From Dryocola sp051297175 (GTDB lineage Bacteria; Pseudomonadota; Gammaproteobacteria; Enterobacterales; Enterobacteriaceae), in NCBI RefSeq assembly GCF_051297175.1, contig NZ_JBINNY010000001.1:3596001-3660000 (forward strand): a stretch of DNA of 64,000 nt, read 5' to 3'. Positions 1-8,298 of this stretch are shown one piece after another; within the stretch, counting starts at the first letter, position 1, and each line of letters opens with the position of its first letter. The notes beneath the pieces are model-generated. The model did not search any database. It had not been told where the DNA came from and was given only the letters and a program-made list of their open reading frames with translations. The position numbers were made by a program, and so were the translations under genes.

Positions 1-1
1 G

Positions 2-124
2 CCAGACAAGTTCCCCGTGTTCATCGGCCAGTCGGAGCTGTTTAACGCGCTGATTGTCGAAGATCACGACAGGCTTTTTATCTCTGAAATTTTGGAAAAT
101 ATCCCTGAGAAGTCCTATGAATAA
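2..124 (+). CDS. fliM: Flagellar motor switch protein FliM (LfiM), C-terminal end, partial
   Basis: An open frame enters from the left edge and stops at TAA 122-124, leaving about 40 residues that read PDKFPVFIGQ and end in EKSYE. Its place directly before fliN, with an 8-base overlap (the fliN ATG lies at 117), fits the conserved fliM-fliN order. FliM forms the rotor C-ring and binds phosphorylated CheY. Only the tail beyond the SpoA-like domain is visible, so the identity rests mainly on position. The gene order across the following six genes points to a Flag-2 (lateral) flagellar system. Confidence 0.6.
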   Translation, partial: PDKFPVFIGQSELFNALIVEDHDRLFISEILENIPEKSYE

Positions 125-491
125 TCAAGAAGATTTACTCGAACAAGGTTTTGAATTAGCAAACAACGACGAAGGCAAAGAGCAGAAGAAGGCTCCCGCC
201 GCCGCGGCTAGTTCGACGAAAAACAACCCGCTGGCCGACTCCATGTCGCTGCTTAAGCGTATCCCCGTCACCCTGACGCTTGAAGTCTCCTCCGTGGAGG
301 TGATGCTCGCCGACCTGCTGAACATCGATGACGATACCGTTATCGAAATGAACAAGCTGGCCGGTGAACCGCTGGATATCAAGGTCAACAACATCCTGCT
401 CGGCAAGGCCGAGGTGGTGGTGGTGAACGAAAAGTATGGCCTGCGGGTCATCGAATTTAACGCCCGTGATATTAACGAACTGACGCAATGA
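117..491 (+). CDS. fliN: Flagellar motor switch protein FliN (LfiN)
   Basis: A 124-residue C-ring protein of usual FliN length. The first 45 residues are charged and low in complexity (KEQKKAPAAAASS). The C-terminal 75 residues are the SpoA domain, with PVTLTLEVSSVEVMLADLL and the typical DIKVNN and GKAEVVVV strands. FliN, FliM and FliG form the switch that sets rotation, and FliN also docks FliH during export. I chose ATG 117, which overlaps the fliM stop, rather than an upstream start inside fliM. The ATG of fliP overlaps the fliN stop (ATGA), so the two are translationally coupled. Confidence 0.92.
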   Translation: MNNQEDLLEQGFELANNDEGKEQKKAPAAAASSTKNNPLADSMSLLKRIPVTLTLEVSSVEVMLADLLNIDDDTVIEMNKLAGEPLDIKVNNILLGKAEVVVVNEKYGLRVIEFNARDINELTQ

Positions 492-1246
492 AACTCTCTA
501 CCTTCTTACTAGCCCTGGCGGGAGGTTCCCTGCTGGTCCTCTCCCCGGCGGCTTTTGCTCAGGGAGGAGACATTTCGTTATTGAGCGTTGTGCAACACGG
601 CGGCACTCAGGAATACAGCGTTAAGATTCAGGTTCTGATTCTGATGACCCTGGTGGGCCTGCTGCCCACCATGCTGCTGATGATGACCTGTTTTACGCGC
701 TTCATTATCGTGCTTTCGCTGCTGCGCCAGGCGCTCGGCCTGCAGCAAACGCCGCCAAACCGCATTCTTATCGGCATCGCGCTTGCGCTAACCATGCTGG
801 TGATGCGCCCGGTGTGGCTCAATATTTACGACCACGCCGTGGTGCCTTTCGAGCAGGATCAAATCACCCTGCCGCAGGCGTTAGACACGGCGTCCACGCC
901 GCTGAAGCGCTTTATGCTGGCGCAGACTAACAAAAAGGCGATGGCGCAAATCATGACCATCGCCAATGCCAAAGGCGACGCCGCCCAGCAGGATCTGTCG
1001 ATCATCGTTCCGGCCTACGTGCTGAGCGAGCTGAAAACCGCCTTCCAGATCGGCTTTATGATTTACATCCCCTTCCTGGTTATCGACCTGATTGTGGCAA
1101 GCGTGCTGATGGCGATGGGCATGATGATGCTCTCCCCGCTTATCGTTTCGCTGCCGTTCAAGCTGATGGTCTTCGTGTTAATCGACGGCTGGTCGCTGAC
1201 CGTGGGGACGTTGACCACCAGCATACGCGGCCTCGGTCTCGGCTAA
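488..1246 (+). CDS. fliP: Flagellar export gate protein FliP (LfiP)
   Basis: A 252-residue inner-membrane protein of the type III export gate. It starts with a cleavable signal peptide (LLALAGGSLLVLSPAAFA). It then carries the FliP signatures LLPTMLLMMTCFTRFIIV and LGLQQTPPNR in the middle, and an IPFLVIDLIVASVLMAMGMMM stretch near the C-terminus. FliP pentamers, with FliQ and FliR, build the export channel. No fliO lies between fliN and fliP, as in Flag-2 loci and unlike the primary flagellar operon. The start overlaps the fliN stop by four bases. Confidence 0.96.
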   Translation: MKLSTFLLALAGGSLLVLSPAAFAQGGDISLLSVVQHGGTQEYSVKIQVLILMTLVGLLPTMLLMMTCFTRFIIVLSLLRQALGLQQTPPNRILIGIALALTMLVMRPVWLNIYDHAVVPFEQDQITLPQALDTASTPLKRFMLAQTNKKAMAQIMTIANAKGDAAQQDLSIIVPAYVLSELKTAFQIGFMIYIPFLVIDLIVASVLMAMGMMMLSPLIVSLPFKLMVFVLIDGWSLTVGTLTTSIRGLGLG

Positions 1247-1259
1247 TAAGGGGCAGATT

Positions 1260-1532
1260 ATGTTAACAGTTGATATGGCGGCAGATATCGTCGCCAGCGG
1301 CATTAAGGTCGTCATCATTCTGGTATCGGTGCTGGTCGTACCCAGCCTGCTGGTCGGGCTGTGCGTGAGTATTTTCCAGGCCGTGACGCAAATTAACGAG
1401 CAAACGCTGAGCTTCCTGCCGCGCCTGATCGTCACGCTGGTGGTGCTTGGCATCTGCGGGAAATGGATGATCGTGCAGCTAAGCGACCTGTGCACGCATC
1501 TTTTCGCGCAGGCAGCCATGCTGGTGATATAA
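1260..1532 (+). CDS. fliQ: Flagellar export gate protein FliQ (LfiQ)
   Basis: A 90-residue protein with two hydrophobic helices, the standard size for FliQ. Visible family features are VVIILVSVLVVPSLLVGL, the central FQAVTQINEQTLSFLPRL loop motif and a second helix ending KWMIVQL. It packs around the FliP/FliR pore. It begins 13 bases after fliP behind an AAGGGG ribosome site and ends one base before fliR, so the genes form one operon. Confidence 0.95.
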   Translation: MLTVDMAADIVASGIKVVIILVSVLVVPSLLVGLCVSIFQAVTQINEQTLSFLPRLIVTLVVLGICGKWMIVQLSDLCTHLFAQAAMLVI

Positions 1533-1533
1533 C

Positions 1534-2313
1534 ATGCAACAAACTGATATCACACAATTTATCGACCTGGTACTCGGCCTGTGGTATCCGTTTGTGCGCA
1601 TTATGGCGTTCCTGCGCGCCTGCCCGGTGTTCGACAGCAAGGCGCTGACCAACCGCGTGCGCATTATTCTGGCGATGTCCCTCGCCATTATCATCACGCC
1701 GCTGGTGCAGCACCCGGTTCCCCACGAGCTGATGTCGATGACCACGGTGATCCTGACCGTGGAGCAGATCCTGTGGGGCGCGCTGTTCGGCCTGATGCTG
1801 CAGTTTATGTTTCTGGTATTGCAGCTCGCCGGGCAGATCCTCTCCTTTAATATGGGGATGAGCATGGCGGTGATGAACGACCCGACCAGCGGCGCATCCA
1901 CCACCGTGCTTGCCGAATTTATCTATTTCTACGCCGCTATTTTGTTCTTTGCGATGGACGGGCACCTGCTGCTGGTCAGCATTCTGGTGAAGAGCTTCAC
2001 CTACTGGCCGATTGGCAATGCGTTAACCACGCAAACGCTGGGCACCGTCACGCTTGCCCTGAGCTGGGTGTTTACCTCCGCCGTGCTGCTGGCGCTGCCG
2101 ACGACGTTTATCATGCTGGTCGTTCAGGGCGGCTTTGGCCTGCTCAACCGCGTGTCCCCGGCGCTAAACCTTTATTCGCTCGGCTTCCCGATCAATATGC
2201 TGGCGGGCCTGGTCTGCTTTGCGGGCCTGCTCTACAACCTGCCCGACCACTATCTGCACCTGGCTAACTTTGTGCTGAGCCAGTTCGACGCGCTGAGGGT
2301 GACCCATGGCTGA
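1534..2313 (+). CDS. fliR: Flagellar export gate protein FliR (LfiR)
   Basis: A 259-residue polytopic membrane protein of normal FliR length with about six hydrophobic segments. Recognisable FliR features are the N-terminal RACPVFDSKALTNRVRI stretch, the middle AGQILSFNMGMSMA motif and the C-terminal LNLYSLGFPINMLAGL. FliR contributes one subunit to the FliP5-FliQ4-FliR1 export pore and contacts FlhB. It starts one base after the fliQ stop and overlaps flhB by eight bases. Confidence 0.95.
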   Translation: MQQTDITQFIDLVLGLWYPFVRIMAFLRACPVFDSKALTNRVRIILAMSLAIIITPLVQHPVPHELMSMTTVILTVEQILWGALFGLMLQFMFLVLQLAGQILSFNMGMSMAVMNDPTSGASTTVLAEFIYFYAAILFFAMDGHLLLVSILVKSFTYWPIGNALTTQTLGTVTLALSWVFTSAVLLALPTTFIMLVVQGGFGLLNRVSPALNLYSLGFPINMLAGLVCFAGLLYNLPDHYLHLANFVLSQFDALRVTHG

Positions 2314-3445
2314 AGGCTCAAGCTCGGAAAAAACGGAAAAGCCCTCGGCGCAGAAACGCCGCAAGGCGCGCGAAGACGGGCAGATCCCCCGCTCAAAAGA
2401 TATGGCGCTCGCCGCAAGCCTGCTGGCGGCCTTTTTCGTGCTGGTGAACAGCTTCCCCTGGTATCTCGAATTTATCCGCGAGGGGTTTATCACCGTTCAC
2501 CAATACGCGCAGAACATTAACGATCCCGACATCCTCGGCCAGTTTTTACAGCATAACCTGCTTATTTTGCTGAAGTTCGCGCTGACGCTGGTGCCCATGC
2601 CGCTGGCGGCGCTGGCGGCGTCTTTAGTGCCCGGCGGCTGGCTGTTCGTGCCGAAGAGGATCTTACCGGACTTCAGCAAGCTGAATCCTATCTCCGGCTT
2701 CGGCAAGCTGTTTTCATCCGATCACGTGACGGATACCGGCAAGATGATCCTGAAAAGTATCGTCGTGCTGATCGTGCTTTGGTGCACCCTGCACAACAAT
2801 TTTGGGCTGTTCCTGGGTTTACAGGAGCGCCACTTTAACGCCGCGGTGACCAGCGGCCTGTCGCTTTACCGCAGCGTGATGATGAACTTCGTCATGCTGT
2901 TCGTCCTGTTTGCGCTGTTCGATATCCCTATCGCTAAACATATGTTTACTAAGGGATTGAAGATGACCAAGCAGGAAGTCAAAGAGGAATACAAGAACCA
3001 GGAAGGTAGCCCGGAGCTGAAGGCGAAGGTACGCCGCCTGCAGCGCCAGATGGCGATGGGGCAGATTCGCCGTGTGGTGCCGAAAGCCGACGTGGTGATC
3101 ACCAACCCGACCCACTTCGCCGTTGCCCTGCAGTATGACCGCTCGCGCGCCCCCGCGCCTTACGTGGTCGCTAAAGGGGCCGATGAAGTGGCGCTGTATA
3201 TCCGCGAGGTTGCCAAAGAGCACGGCATCGAAATCGTTGAGTTTCCGAAGCTTGCCCGCTCGGTTTATTACACCACGCAGATTAACCAGCAAATCCCTTT
3301 TCAGCTTTTCCGGGCGATTGCCCACGTGCTGACCTATGTGCTGCAGCTGAAGTCCTGGCGCGCCGGTCAGCAGGAAAAACCCGCTTTGAATCGACATATT
3401 TCCATCCCTAAAGAGGTGCTTAAACAGGATGCAGAAAACAATTAA
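2306..3445 (+). CDS. flhB: Flagellar export switch protein FlhB (LfhB)
   Basis: A 379-residue export-gate protein. The N-terminus is hydrophilic (GSSSEKTEKPSAQKRRKARE), followed by four membrane segments and a cytosolic domain. The autocleavage motif NPTH is present in VVITNPTHFAVAL at about residue 270. Cleavage between Asn and Pro switches substrate class from rod/hook to filament in known FlhB proteins. A linker MTKQEVKEEYKNQEGSPELK precedes the domain, as is usual. The gene overlaps fliR upstream and flhA downstream by 17 bases. Confidence 0.96.
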   Translation: MAEGSSSEKTEKPSAQKRRKAREDGQIPRSKDMALAASLLAAFFVLVNSFPWYLEFIREGFITVHQYAQNINDPDILGQFLQHNLLILLKFALTLVPMPLAALAASLVPGGWLFVPKRILPDFSKLNPISGFGKLFSSDHVTDTGKMILKSIVVLIVLWCTLHNNFGLFLGLQERHFNAAVTSGLSLYRSVMMNFVMLFVLFALFDIPIAKHMFTKGLKMTKQEVKEEYKNQEGSPELKAKVRRLQRQMAMGQIRRVVPKADVVITNPTHFAVALQYDRSRAPAPYVVAKGADEVALYIREVAKEHGIEIVEFPKLARSVYYTTQINQQIPFQLFRAIAHVLTYVLQLKSWRAGQQEKPALNRHISIPKEVLKQDAENN

Positions 3446-5522
3446 ACAAACGCTGTCCGCGCTGCGAGCCGGACATCTCGGCGTTCCTCTGGTGCTCCTG
3501 TGCATCCTGGCGATGGTTATTCTGCCGCTGCCGCCGATGCTGCTGGACGTTTTGTTCACCTTCAACATCGTGCTGGCGGTGCTGGTGCTGCTGGTCAGCG
3601 TGTCGACCAAGCGCCCGCTCGAGTTCAGCCTGTTCCCGACGGTGCTGCTAATCACCACGCTGATGCGCCTGACGCTGAACGTGGCCTCTACGCGCGTGGT
3701 TCTGCTGTTCGGCCACGAGGGCGTCGGTGCCGCCGGTAAGGTGATCGAATCCTTCGGCCAGGTGGTGATCGGCGGCAACTTTGTCGTCGGCTTCGTGGTG
3801 TTTATCATCCTGATGATCATCAACTTTATCGTGGTCACCAAGGGTGCCGAGCGTATTTCCGAAGTGTCGGCGCGCTTTACCCTCGACGCGATGCCCGGCA
3901 AGCAGATGGCGATCGACGCCGACCTGAACGCCGGGCTTATCAACCAGTCACAGGCGCAGGCTCGCCGTAAAGAGGTGACCAGCGAGGCCGACTTCTACGG
4001 CGCGATGGACGGGGCCTCGAAGTTTGTGCGCGGCGACGCCATCGCCGGGATGATGATCCTCGCCATCAACCTGATTGGCGGCGTGTGCATCGGTATCTTT
4101 AAATACAACCTGAGCGCCGACGCGGCCTTCTCGCAGTACGTGCTGATGACCATCGGTGACGGCCTGGTTGCGCAGATCCCTTCCCTGCTGCTGTCTACCG
4201 CAGCGGCGATTATCGTCACCCGCGTCAGCGACAGCGGTGATATTTCCAGCGCGATTAAATCCCAGCTGCTCGCCACCCCTTCGGTGATTTATACCGCCGC
4301 AGGCGTGATGTTCGTGCTGGCCATCGTGCCGGGCATGCCGCATATGCCGTTCCTGCTGTTTACCGCCCTGCTGGCCTTTGCCGCCTGGCGTCAGAGCAAG
4401 CAGCCGAAGGCCGCAGAAGCCGAGGAGAAAAACCTCACCACGCTCACCAAAACGCTGACCGAAAACACCGAGCAGCAGGTGAGCTGGGAGACTATCCCGC
4501 TGATTGAGCCGATAAGCCTGAGCCTGGGCTACAAGCTGGTGTCGCTGGTGGATAAAGCCAAGGGCAGCCCGCTGACCCAGCGTATTCGCGGCGTGCGGCA
4601 GGTGATTTCCGATAACAACGGCATGCTGCTGCCGGAAATACGTATCAGGGAAAACTTCCGCCTCAAGCCCACGCAGTACGCCATTTATATCAACGGCATC
4701 AAAGCCGACGGCGGCGATATTCCGGCGGACAAGCTGATGGCCCTGCCGTCGAGCGAAACCTACGGTGAGATCGACGGCGTGCTCGGCCACGACCCGGCCT
4801 ACGGTATGCCGGTGACCTGGATCCAGCCGGCTCAGAAAGCGAAGGCGCTGAATCTCGGCTACCAGGTTATCGACTGCGCGAGCGTGATTGCCACCCACCT
4901 GAACAAGGTGGTGCAGAACTATATTCCCGACCTGTTTAACTACGACGACGTGACCCAGCTGCACAACCGCCTGGCGTCGCTATCGCCGAAGCTTGCCGAA
5001 GATCTCAACACCGCGCTGAACTACAGCCAGGTGCTGAAGGTTTATCGCGGGCTGCTTGCGGAGCGGGTTTCGCTGCGCGATATCGTGACGATTGCCACCG
5101 TGCTGGTCGCCAGCAGCGCAATTTCGAAAGACATTATTCTGCTGGTTGCCGACGTGCGCCTGGCCCTGCGGCGCAGCATTACGCATAACTTCGTGCGTAA
5201 TAAAGAGCTTGCGGTGTACACGCTCAATAACGATCTGGAAAACCTGCTGATGGGCGTGGTTAATCAGGCGCAGCAGGCGGGCAAAGTGATGCTCGACAGC
5301 GTGCCGGTTGACCCGAATATGCTCAACCAGTTCCAGGAAAACATGCCGCAGGTGCACGAGCAGATGAAGGCCGCCGGGAAAGAGCCGGTGCTGCTGGTTG
5401 CCCCGCAGCTGCGTCCGCTGCTGGCACGCTACGCACGCCTGTTTGCGCCGGGGCTTAACGTCCTGTCGTATAACGAAGTGCCCGACGAGCTGGAGCTGAA
5501 AATACTTGGCTCGCTGAGCTAA
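3429..5522 (+). CDS. flhA: Flagellar export platform protein FlhA (LfhA)
   Basis: A 697-residue FlhA of usual length. The first half is an eight-helix membrane domain. It contains the FHIPEP-type cytoplasmic signature ISEVSARFTLDAMPGKQ and DADLNAGLI near residues 140-170. The second half is the cytosolic nonameric ring domain that docks chaperone-substrate complexes. Direct flhB-flhA succession after fliR is the Flag-2 arrangement. In E. coli K-12 the orphan homologue fhiA lies near yafM and yafL, and yafL also follows here. The start at 3429 lies inside the end of flhB. Confidence 0.96.
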   Translation: MQKTIKQTLSALRAGHLGVPLVLLCILAMVILPLPPMLLDVLFTFNIVLAVLVLLVSVSTKRPLEFSLFPTVLLITTLMRLTLNVASTRVVLLFGHEGVGAAGKVIESFGQVVIGGNFVVGFVVFIILMIINFIVVTKGAERISEVSARFTLDAMPGKQMAIDADLNAGLINQSQAQARRKEVTSEADFYGAMDGASKFVRGDAIAGMMILAINLIGGVCIGIFKYNLSADAAFSQYVLMTIGDGLVAQIPSLLLSTAAAIIVTRVSDSGDISSAIKSQLLATPSVIYTAAGVMFVLAIVPGMPHMPFLLFTALLAFAAWRQSKQPKAAEAEEKNLTTLTKTLTENTEQQVSWETIPLIEPISLSLGYKLVSLVDKAKGSPLTQRIRGVRQVISDNNGMLLPEIRIRENFRLKPTQYAIYINGIKADGGDIPADKLMALPSSETYGEIDGVLGHDPAYGMPVTWIQPAQKAKALNLGYQVIDCASVIATHLNKVVQNYIPDLFNYDDVTQLHNRLASLSPKLAEDLNTALNYSQVLKVYRGLLAERVSLRDIVTIATVLVASSAISKDIILLVADVRLALRRSITHNFVRNKELAVYTLNNDLENLLMGVVNQAQQAGKVMLDSVPVDPNMLNQFQENMPQVHEQMKAAGKEPVLLVAPQLRPLLARYARLFAPGLNVLSYNEVPDELELKILGSLS

Positions 5523-5537
5523 TCTCTGAGCAATTCG

Positions 5538-5586
5538 CCGCGCGCGTCTGGTGCCGTTTTTATAAGTAAAACCAGACGCCGCGCGG
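5538..5586 (+). terminator. Strong hairpin after flhA, probable transcription end
   Basis: Sixteen bases after the flhA stop, an inverted repeat pairs CCGCGCGCGTCTGGT with ACCAGACGCCGCGCGG around a short AT-rich loop, with one bulged base. It lacks a clear downstream U-tract, so it may act as a weak or bidirectional terminator or as an RNA 3'-end stabiliser for the flagellar operon. Confidence 0.5.
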
Positions 5587-5681
5587 GTTCGAAATTAACG
5601 CTATTTGATATTTTTTATTTAAGATTTAACGCAGGATTGCCGCTTTAAACATTGGATTATTTAGCTTAGGGAAATAAAGCT

Positions 5682-5897
5682 ATGAAGGATAAGAAGTCGC
5701 GCTTGAGGAATAAAAGCCTAATGGAGGTACCGTCGTATATCTCTATGGAGGAGTTTATAAAGAAGTACGACGCGTCTGCCAGGTCAACTCCCCGACTCGG
5801 GAATCACCAACCAAACGCGCCGATTAACGCCATCGATATGTTATTTATCGCTTTCCTGACCGTTACGTTAATTACGCTAGTGCTGATATTAGCCTAA
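5682..5897 (+). CDS. Small C-tail-anchored membrane protein, unknown function
   Basis: A 71-codon frame with a good ribosome site (AGGGA nine bases before ATG). The N-terminal 48 residues are basic and polar (MKDKKSRLRNKSLMEV). One hydrophobic helix closes the protein (MLFIAFLTVTLITLVLILA). I do not recognise a family. It follows the flagellar operon in the same direction after a 160-base gap with a hairpin, so it may be transcribed separately. It ends six bases before the convergent yafL stop. Confidence 0.55.
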   Translation: MKDKKSRLRNKSLMEVPSYISMEEFIKKYDASARSTPRLGNHQPNAPINAIDMLFIAFLTVTLITLVLILA

Positions 5898-5902
5898 GCA
5901 AC

Positions 5903-6697
5903 CTAGAGCACCGTATTCTCCGTCAGAATACGTTTGCTCCCCAGGAAATGCTCCTGCCAGAAATCATCCGCCAGATAGCTAATTCGAATATTCTCGCCGG
6001 TGCGCGGGGATTCAATAAAACGCCCGTCCCCCAGATAAACGCCAACGTGGTCGGCTTTATTGCGCGTGTGGATATGGAAGAACAGCAGGTCGCCGCGCTG
6101 TAAATCGTTATCGGCAACGTCAACCGCCCGGCGAAAGTGGTACATCTCGTTGGCGGTGCGCGGGAGCTTGGCGGACAGCAGTTTGTTGTAGGCAAAATAG
6201 ACCAGGCCGCTACAGTCAAACCCCTGCTGCGGCGAGGTTCCACCCCAGACATACGGCTTGCCCAGTTGGTGCTGCAGGCGGCTAATCACCTGATCCGTTA
6301 CGCTCTGCAAATGCGCATTGTCCACGAGGCTGGTGCCGTCCTGCAGGTGCAGGGTGTGGGAGCGATAAGGCGTGGCGAACCATTCCGGATGCTGTTCTAT
6401 ATAGACCCGATTCTGCGCCCGCAGCGCGGCCTTGCTGCGCGCATCGCCCTCCACTACGGGAAGAGCGCGTAGCCGTTTGTCTTTCGCCTGCGCCAGCAGC
6501 AGCGCTCGATTGCGCATCCGCTGCTGGGCGGCGTAGCTCAGCAGCCGCGGTTGCGCCTGCGCCGTTTTTTTCGCTTTAGGGAGGGTATGCGTTTTTCGTG
6601 CGGATCTGCCCGTACTGTGAGAAGCATGGGCAGTAAGCGGCAATATGCCGCTGGCGGCAATGATCGCCACCGCGAGAGTAGTTTTAAAATACGACAT
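5903..6697 (-). CDS. yafL: NlpC/P60 family peptidoglycan endopeptidase YafL
   Basis: A 264-residue exported protein with a signal peptide (LAVAIIAASGILPLTAHA) and a basic linker. The C-terminal NlpC/P60 domain spans about residues 140-255. The catalytic cysteine sits in GFDCSGLVYFAYN, the histidine in KADHVGVYLGDGRFIES, and YVWGG precedes it as in this family. Such enzymes cut D-Glu-mDAP bonds in cell-wall stem peptides. Its position beside the end of a Flag-2 locus matches E. coli, where yafL is near fhiA. Confidence 0.85.
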   Translation of the reverse strand: MSYFKTTLAVAIIAASGILPLTAHASHSTGRSARKTHTLPKAKKTAQAQPRLLSYAAQQRMRNRALLLAQAKDKRLRALPVVEGDARSKAALRAQNRVYIEQHPEWFATPYRSHTLHLQDGTSLVDNAHLQSVTDQVISRLQHQLGKPYVWGGTSPQQGFDCSGLVYFAYNKLLSAKLPRTANEMYHFRRAVDVADNDLQRGDLLFFHIHTRNKADHVGVYLGDGRFIESPRTGENIRISYLADDFWQEHFLGSKRILTENTVL

Positions 6698-6965
6698 GAC
6701 ACTTCACTTTTTAATACGATGTCTGAGACGGGGCGAAACGAATATATTGATTAAAATTAATACCACGAATGGACATCACAAAAGTTAAATTGTCTATTAT
6801 TTAAATATTATTCATTTATAATCAGTCAGTTACTTTAGCCGTTAAATTTAAGCCCGGGCGCGAATTTGCCGCGCGCGGCGGCGCTCAATCACACTTTTTT
6901 ATCATTTCGAGCTGGTCAATTTTCAACCAGACTGGCTGAATTAGCCGCGTTCAAAGGGAAACGAC

Positions 6966-7055
6966 ATGGACGATGCCCTTGCCATATCCCTGGGGTTTTT
7001 GCTGATCGTAGTAGTGCTTATCGTGGCGGTGTTGTTTCTGGAGCGCAGATGGTAG
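6966..7055 (+). CDS. Candidate 29-residue membrane microprotein
   Basis: ATG at 6966 follows AAGGGA at seven bases' distance and opens a 29-codon frame. It starts MDDALAISLGF, continues as one hydrophobic helix (LLIVVVLIVAVLF) and ends LERRW before TAG. The acidic N-terminus and basic C-terminus suggest a single-pass protein with its C-terminus in the cytosol. It abuts the convergent LacI-type gene with no gap. No family is recognised. The ribosome site and clean topology support translation, but at this length chance is possible. Confidence 0.45.
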   Translation: MDDALAISLGFLLIVVVLIVAVLFLERRW

Positions 7056-8072
7056 CTATGCGGATTCCCGCAGCACCAGCTCGCCGGAAATAATGATTTT
7101 CTGCGCGGGCAGCGTTGGGTTTTTAATTTTGTTGACGATAAGGGTTGCCGCCTGGCGGCCCGTTTCGTCGCTTGCGGCGGAGACATAGCTGAACAGCGGC
7201 GAGGTCAGGTTGATGTGCATCATGTCCTCAAAGCCGATAAGCGATACCTGCTGCGTCAGGAATACGTCTTTACCCACGGTGCGCCCGACCTGCTGGATGC
7301 CGCTCAGGCAGCCGATAATCGCCGGAGGTGAATGGCACAGAATCGCGGTGATCTTGCTGTTGTTTTCCAGCAGCCTGCGGGTGGCGAGCGCTGCGGCCAG
7401 GGTGTCGTTATCACAGGCGGGCGCCCAGTCATCGCGATAGAGCAGGTCGTACTGTTTAAGCGCCCCACGGTAGCCGAGCAGCCTTTCCTCACGAATCAAA
7501 CATTCGGCGGTGCCGCCCAGATAGGCGATATTGCGGTGGCCGCGTTCAATCAGGTAGCGCGTTGCCTGGTTCCCCGCCTGCCGGTTATCGCGCCCGATGA
7601 TGTCCCTGGTGCAGGTGACGGAAGATTCGGAGATAACCACGGTGGGCAGCGGGCATTCGGTGATAAGCGCGGGAACGGACGACGAGCGGTGGTTGGCATC
7701 AAGATAAATCACCCCCGCCACGCCCTGCTGGGTAAAGGAGGTCAGGCACTGGCGCAGCTGCTGGTGTTCATCTTGCGGCTGGCCGAGAAACACCATGTAA
7801 CCCTGCTTTTCGAGCTGCTGCACCACGCTTGCCGTGACCTTGACCGAAAAGGAGTCGTTAAAGTCGCGGATGATCAGGCCAATCAGATTCGAGGTGTTCG
7901 AACGCAGGTTCGCCGCCGCCGTGTTATGAACGTAGCCCAGCTCCCTGATGGCGTCGTTGACCCTGTCGATGGTGGCTTCGGAGATTTTCCCCTTCTGGCG
8001 CAACACCAGCGACACCGTTGACACGGAGACGCCGGCAAGCCTTGCCACATCGATGATATTGACCTTTTTCAT
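7056..8072 (-). CDS. LacI-family repressor, MalI-like
   Basis: A LacI/GalR-type regulator of about 338 residues. The N-terminal helix-turn-helix reads NIIDVARLAGVSVSTVSLVL and is followed by a hinge helix (NTAAANLRSNTSNLIGLI) and a periplasmic-binding-protein-like sensor domain. TVSLVL and QQVSLIGFEDM resemble E. coli MalI. The downstream-coordinate neighbour is a PTS EIICB gene, as malX neighbours malI, but here both are on the same strand. A TTG 18 bases upstream (8090) lies close behind AAGGAA and could be the true start. ATG 8072 gives the usual family N-terminus. The likely operators are the palindromes at 9862-9886. Confidence 0.8.
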   Translation of the reverse strand: MKKVNIIDVARLAGVSVSTVSLVLRQKGKISEATIDRVNDAIRELGYVHNTAAANLRSNTSNLIGLIIRDFNDSFSVKVTASVVQQLEKQGYMVFLGQPQDEHQQLRQCLTSFTQQGVAGVIYLDANHRSSSVPALITECPLPTVVISESSVTCTRDIIGRDNRQAGNQATRYLIERGHRNIAYLGGTAECLIREERLLGYRGALKQYDLLYRDDWAPACDNDTLAAALATRRLLENNSKITAILCHSPPAIIGCLSGIQQVGRTVGKDVFLTQQVSLIGFEDMMHINLTSPLFSYVSAASDETGRQAATLIVNKIKNPTLPAQKIIISGELVLRESA

Positions 8073-8177
8073 TCCATACCCGTATGCCAAAATTCCTTGT
8101 TATCAATACCATAAAGGTGACTGATGACAAACCTCATACTTACACAATATGAGCCTTTGACGCCGAAAAATAACAAG

Positions 8178-8199
8178 GAAAATCAATTCATTGATTTTC
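8178..8199. promoter_or_regulatory. Perfect 10-bp-arm palindrome upstream of the LacI-type gene
   Basis: GAAAATCAAT, a TC spacer and ATTGATTTTC form a perfect inverted repeat about 90-110 bases before the repressor start, in the gap between the PTS gene and the repressor gene. It lacks the central CG of LacI-family operators, so another regulator or an RNA hairpin is possible. Confidence 0.4.
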
Positions 8200-8256
8200 G
8201 TCTGATAATGACAAAGCAGGAAAAACCACGATTTTTCGTTCTTTGTCAGCAATCTG

Positions 8257-8284
8257 AAGCCCCCGTTAAATATACCGGGGGCTT
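8257..8284 (-). terminator. Hairpin terminator after the PTS gene
   Basis: AAGCCCCCG and CGGGGGCTT form a nine-base-pair perfect stem around a ten-base AT-rich loop, 15 bases after the EIICB stop. The T-tract is poor on the minus strand, so efficiency is uncertain. It would separate the PTS gene from the repressor gene downstream. Confidence 0.55.
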
Positions 8285-8298
8285 TGCAGTTTGCCGTA

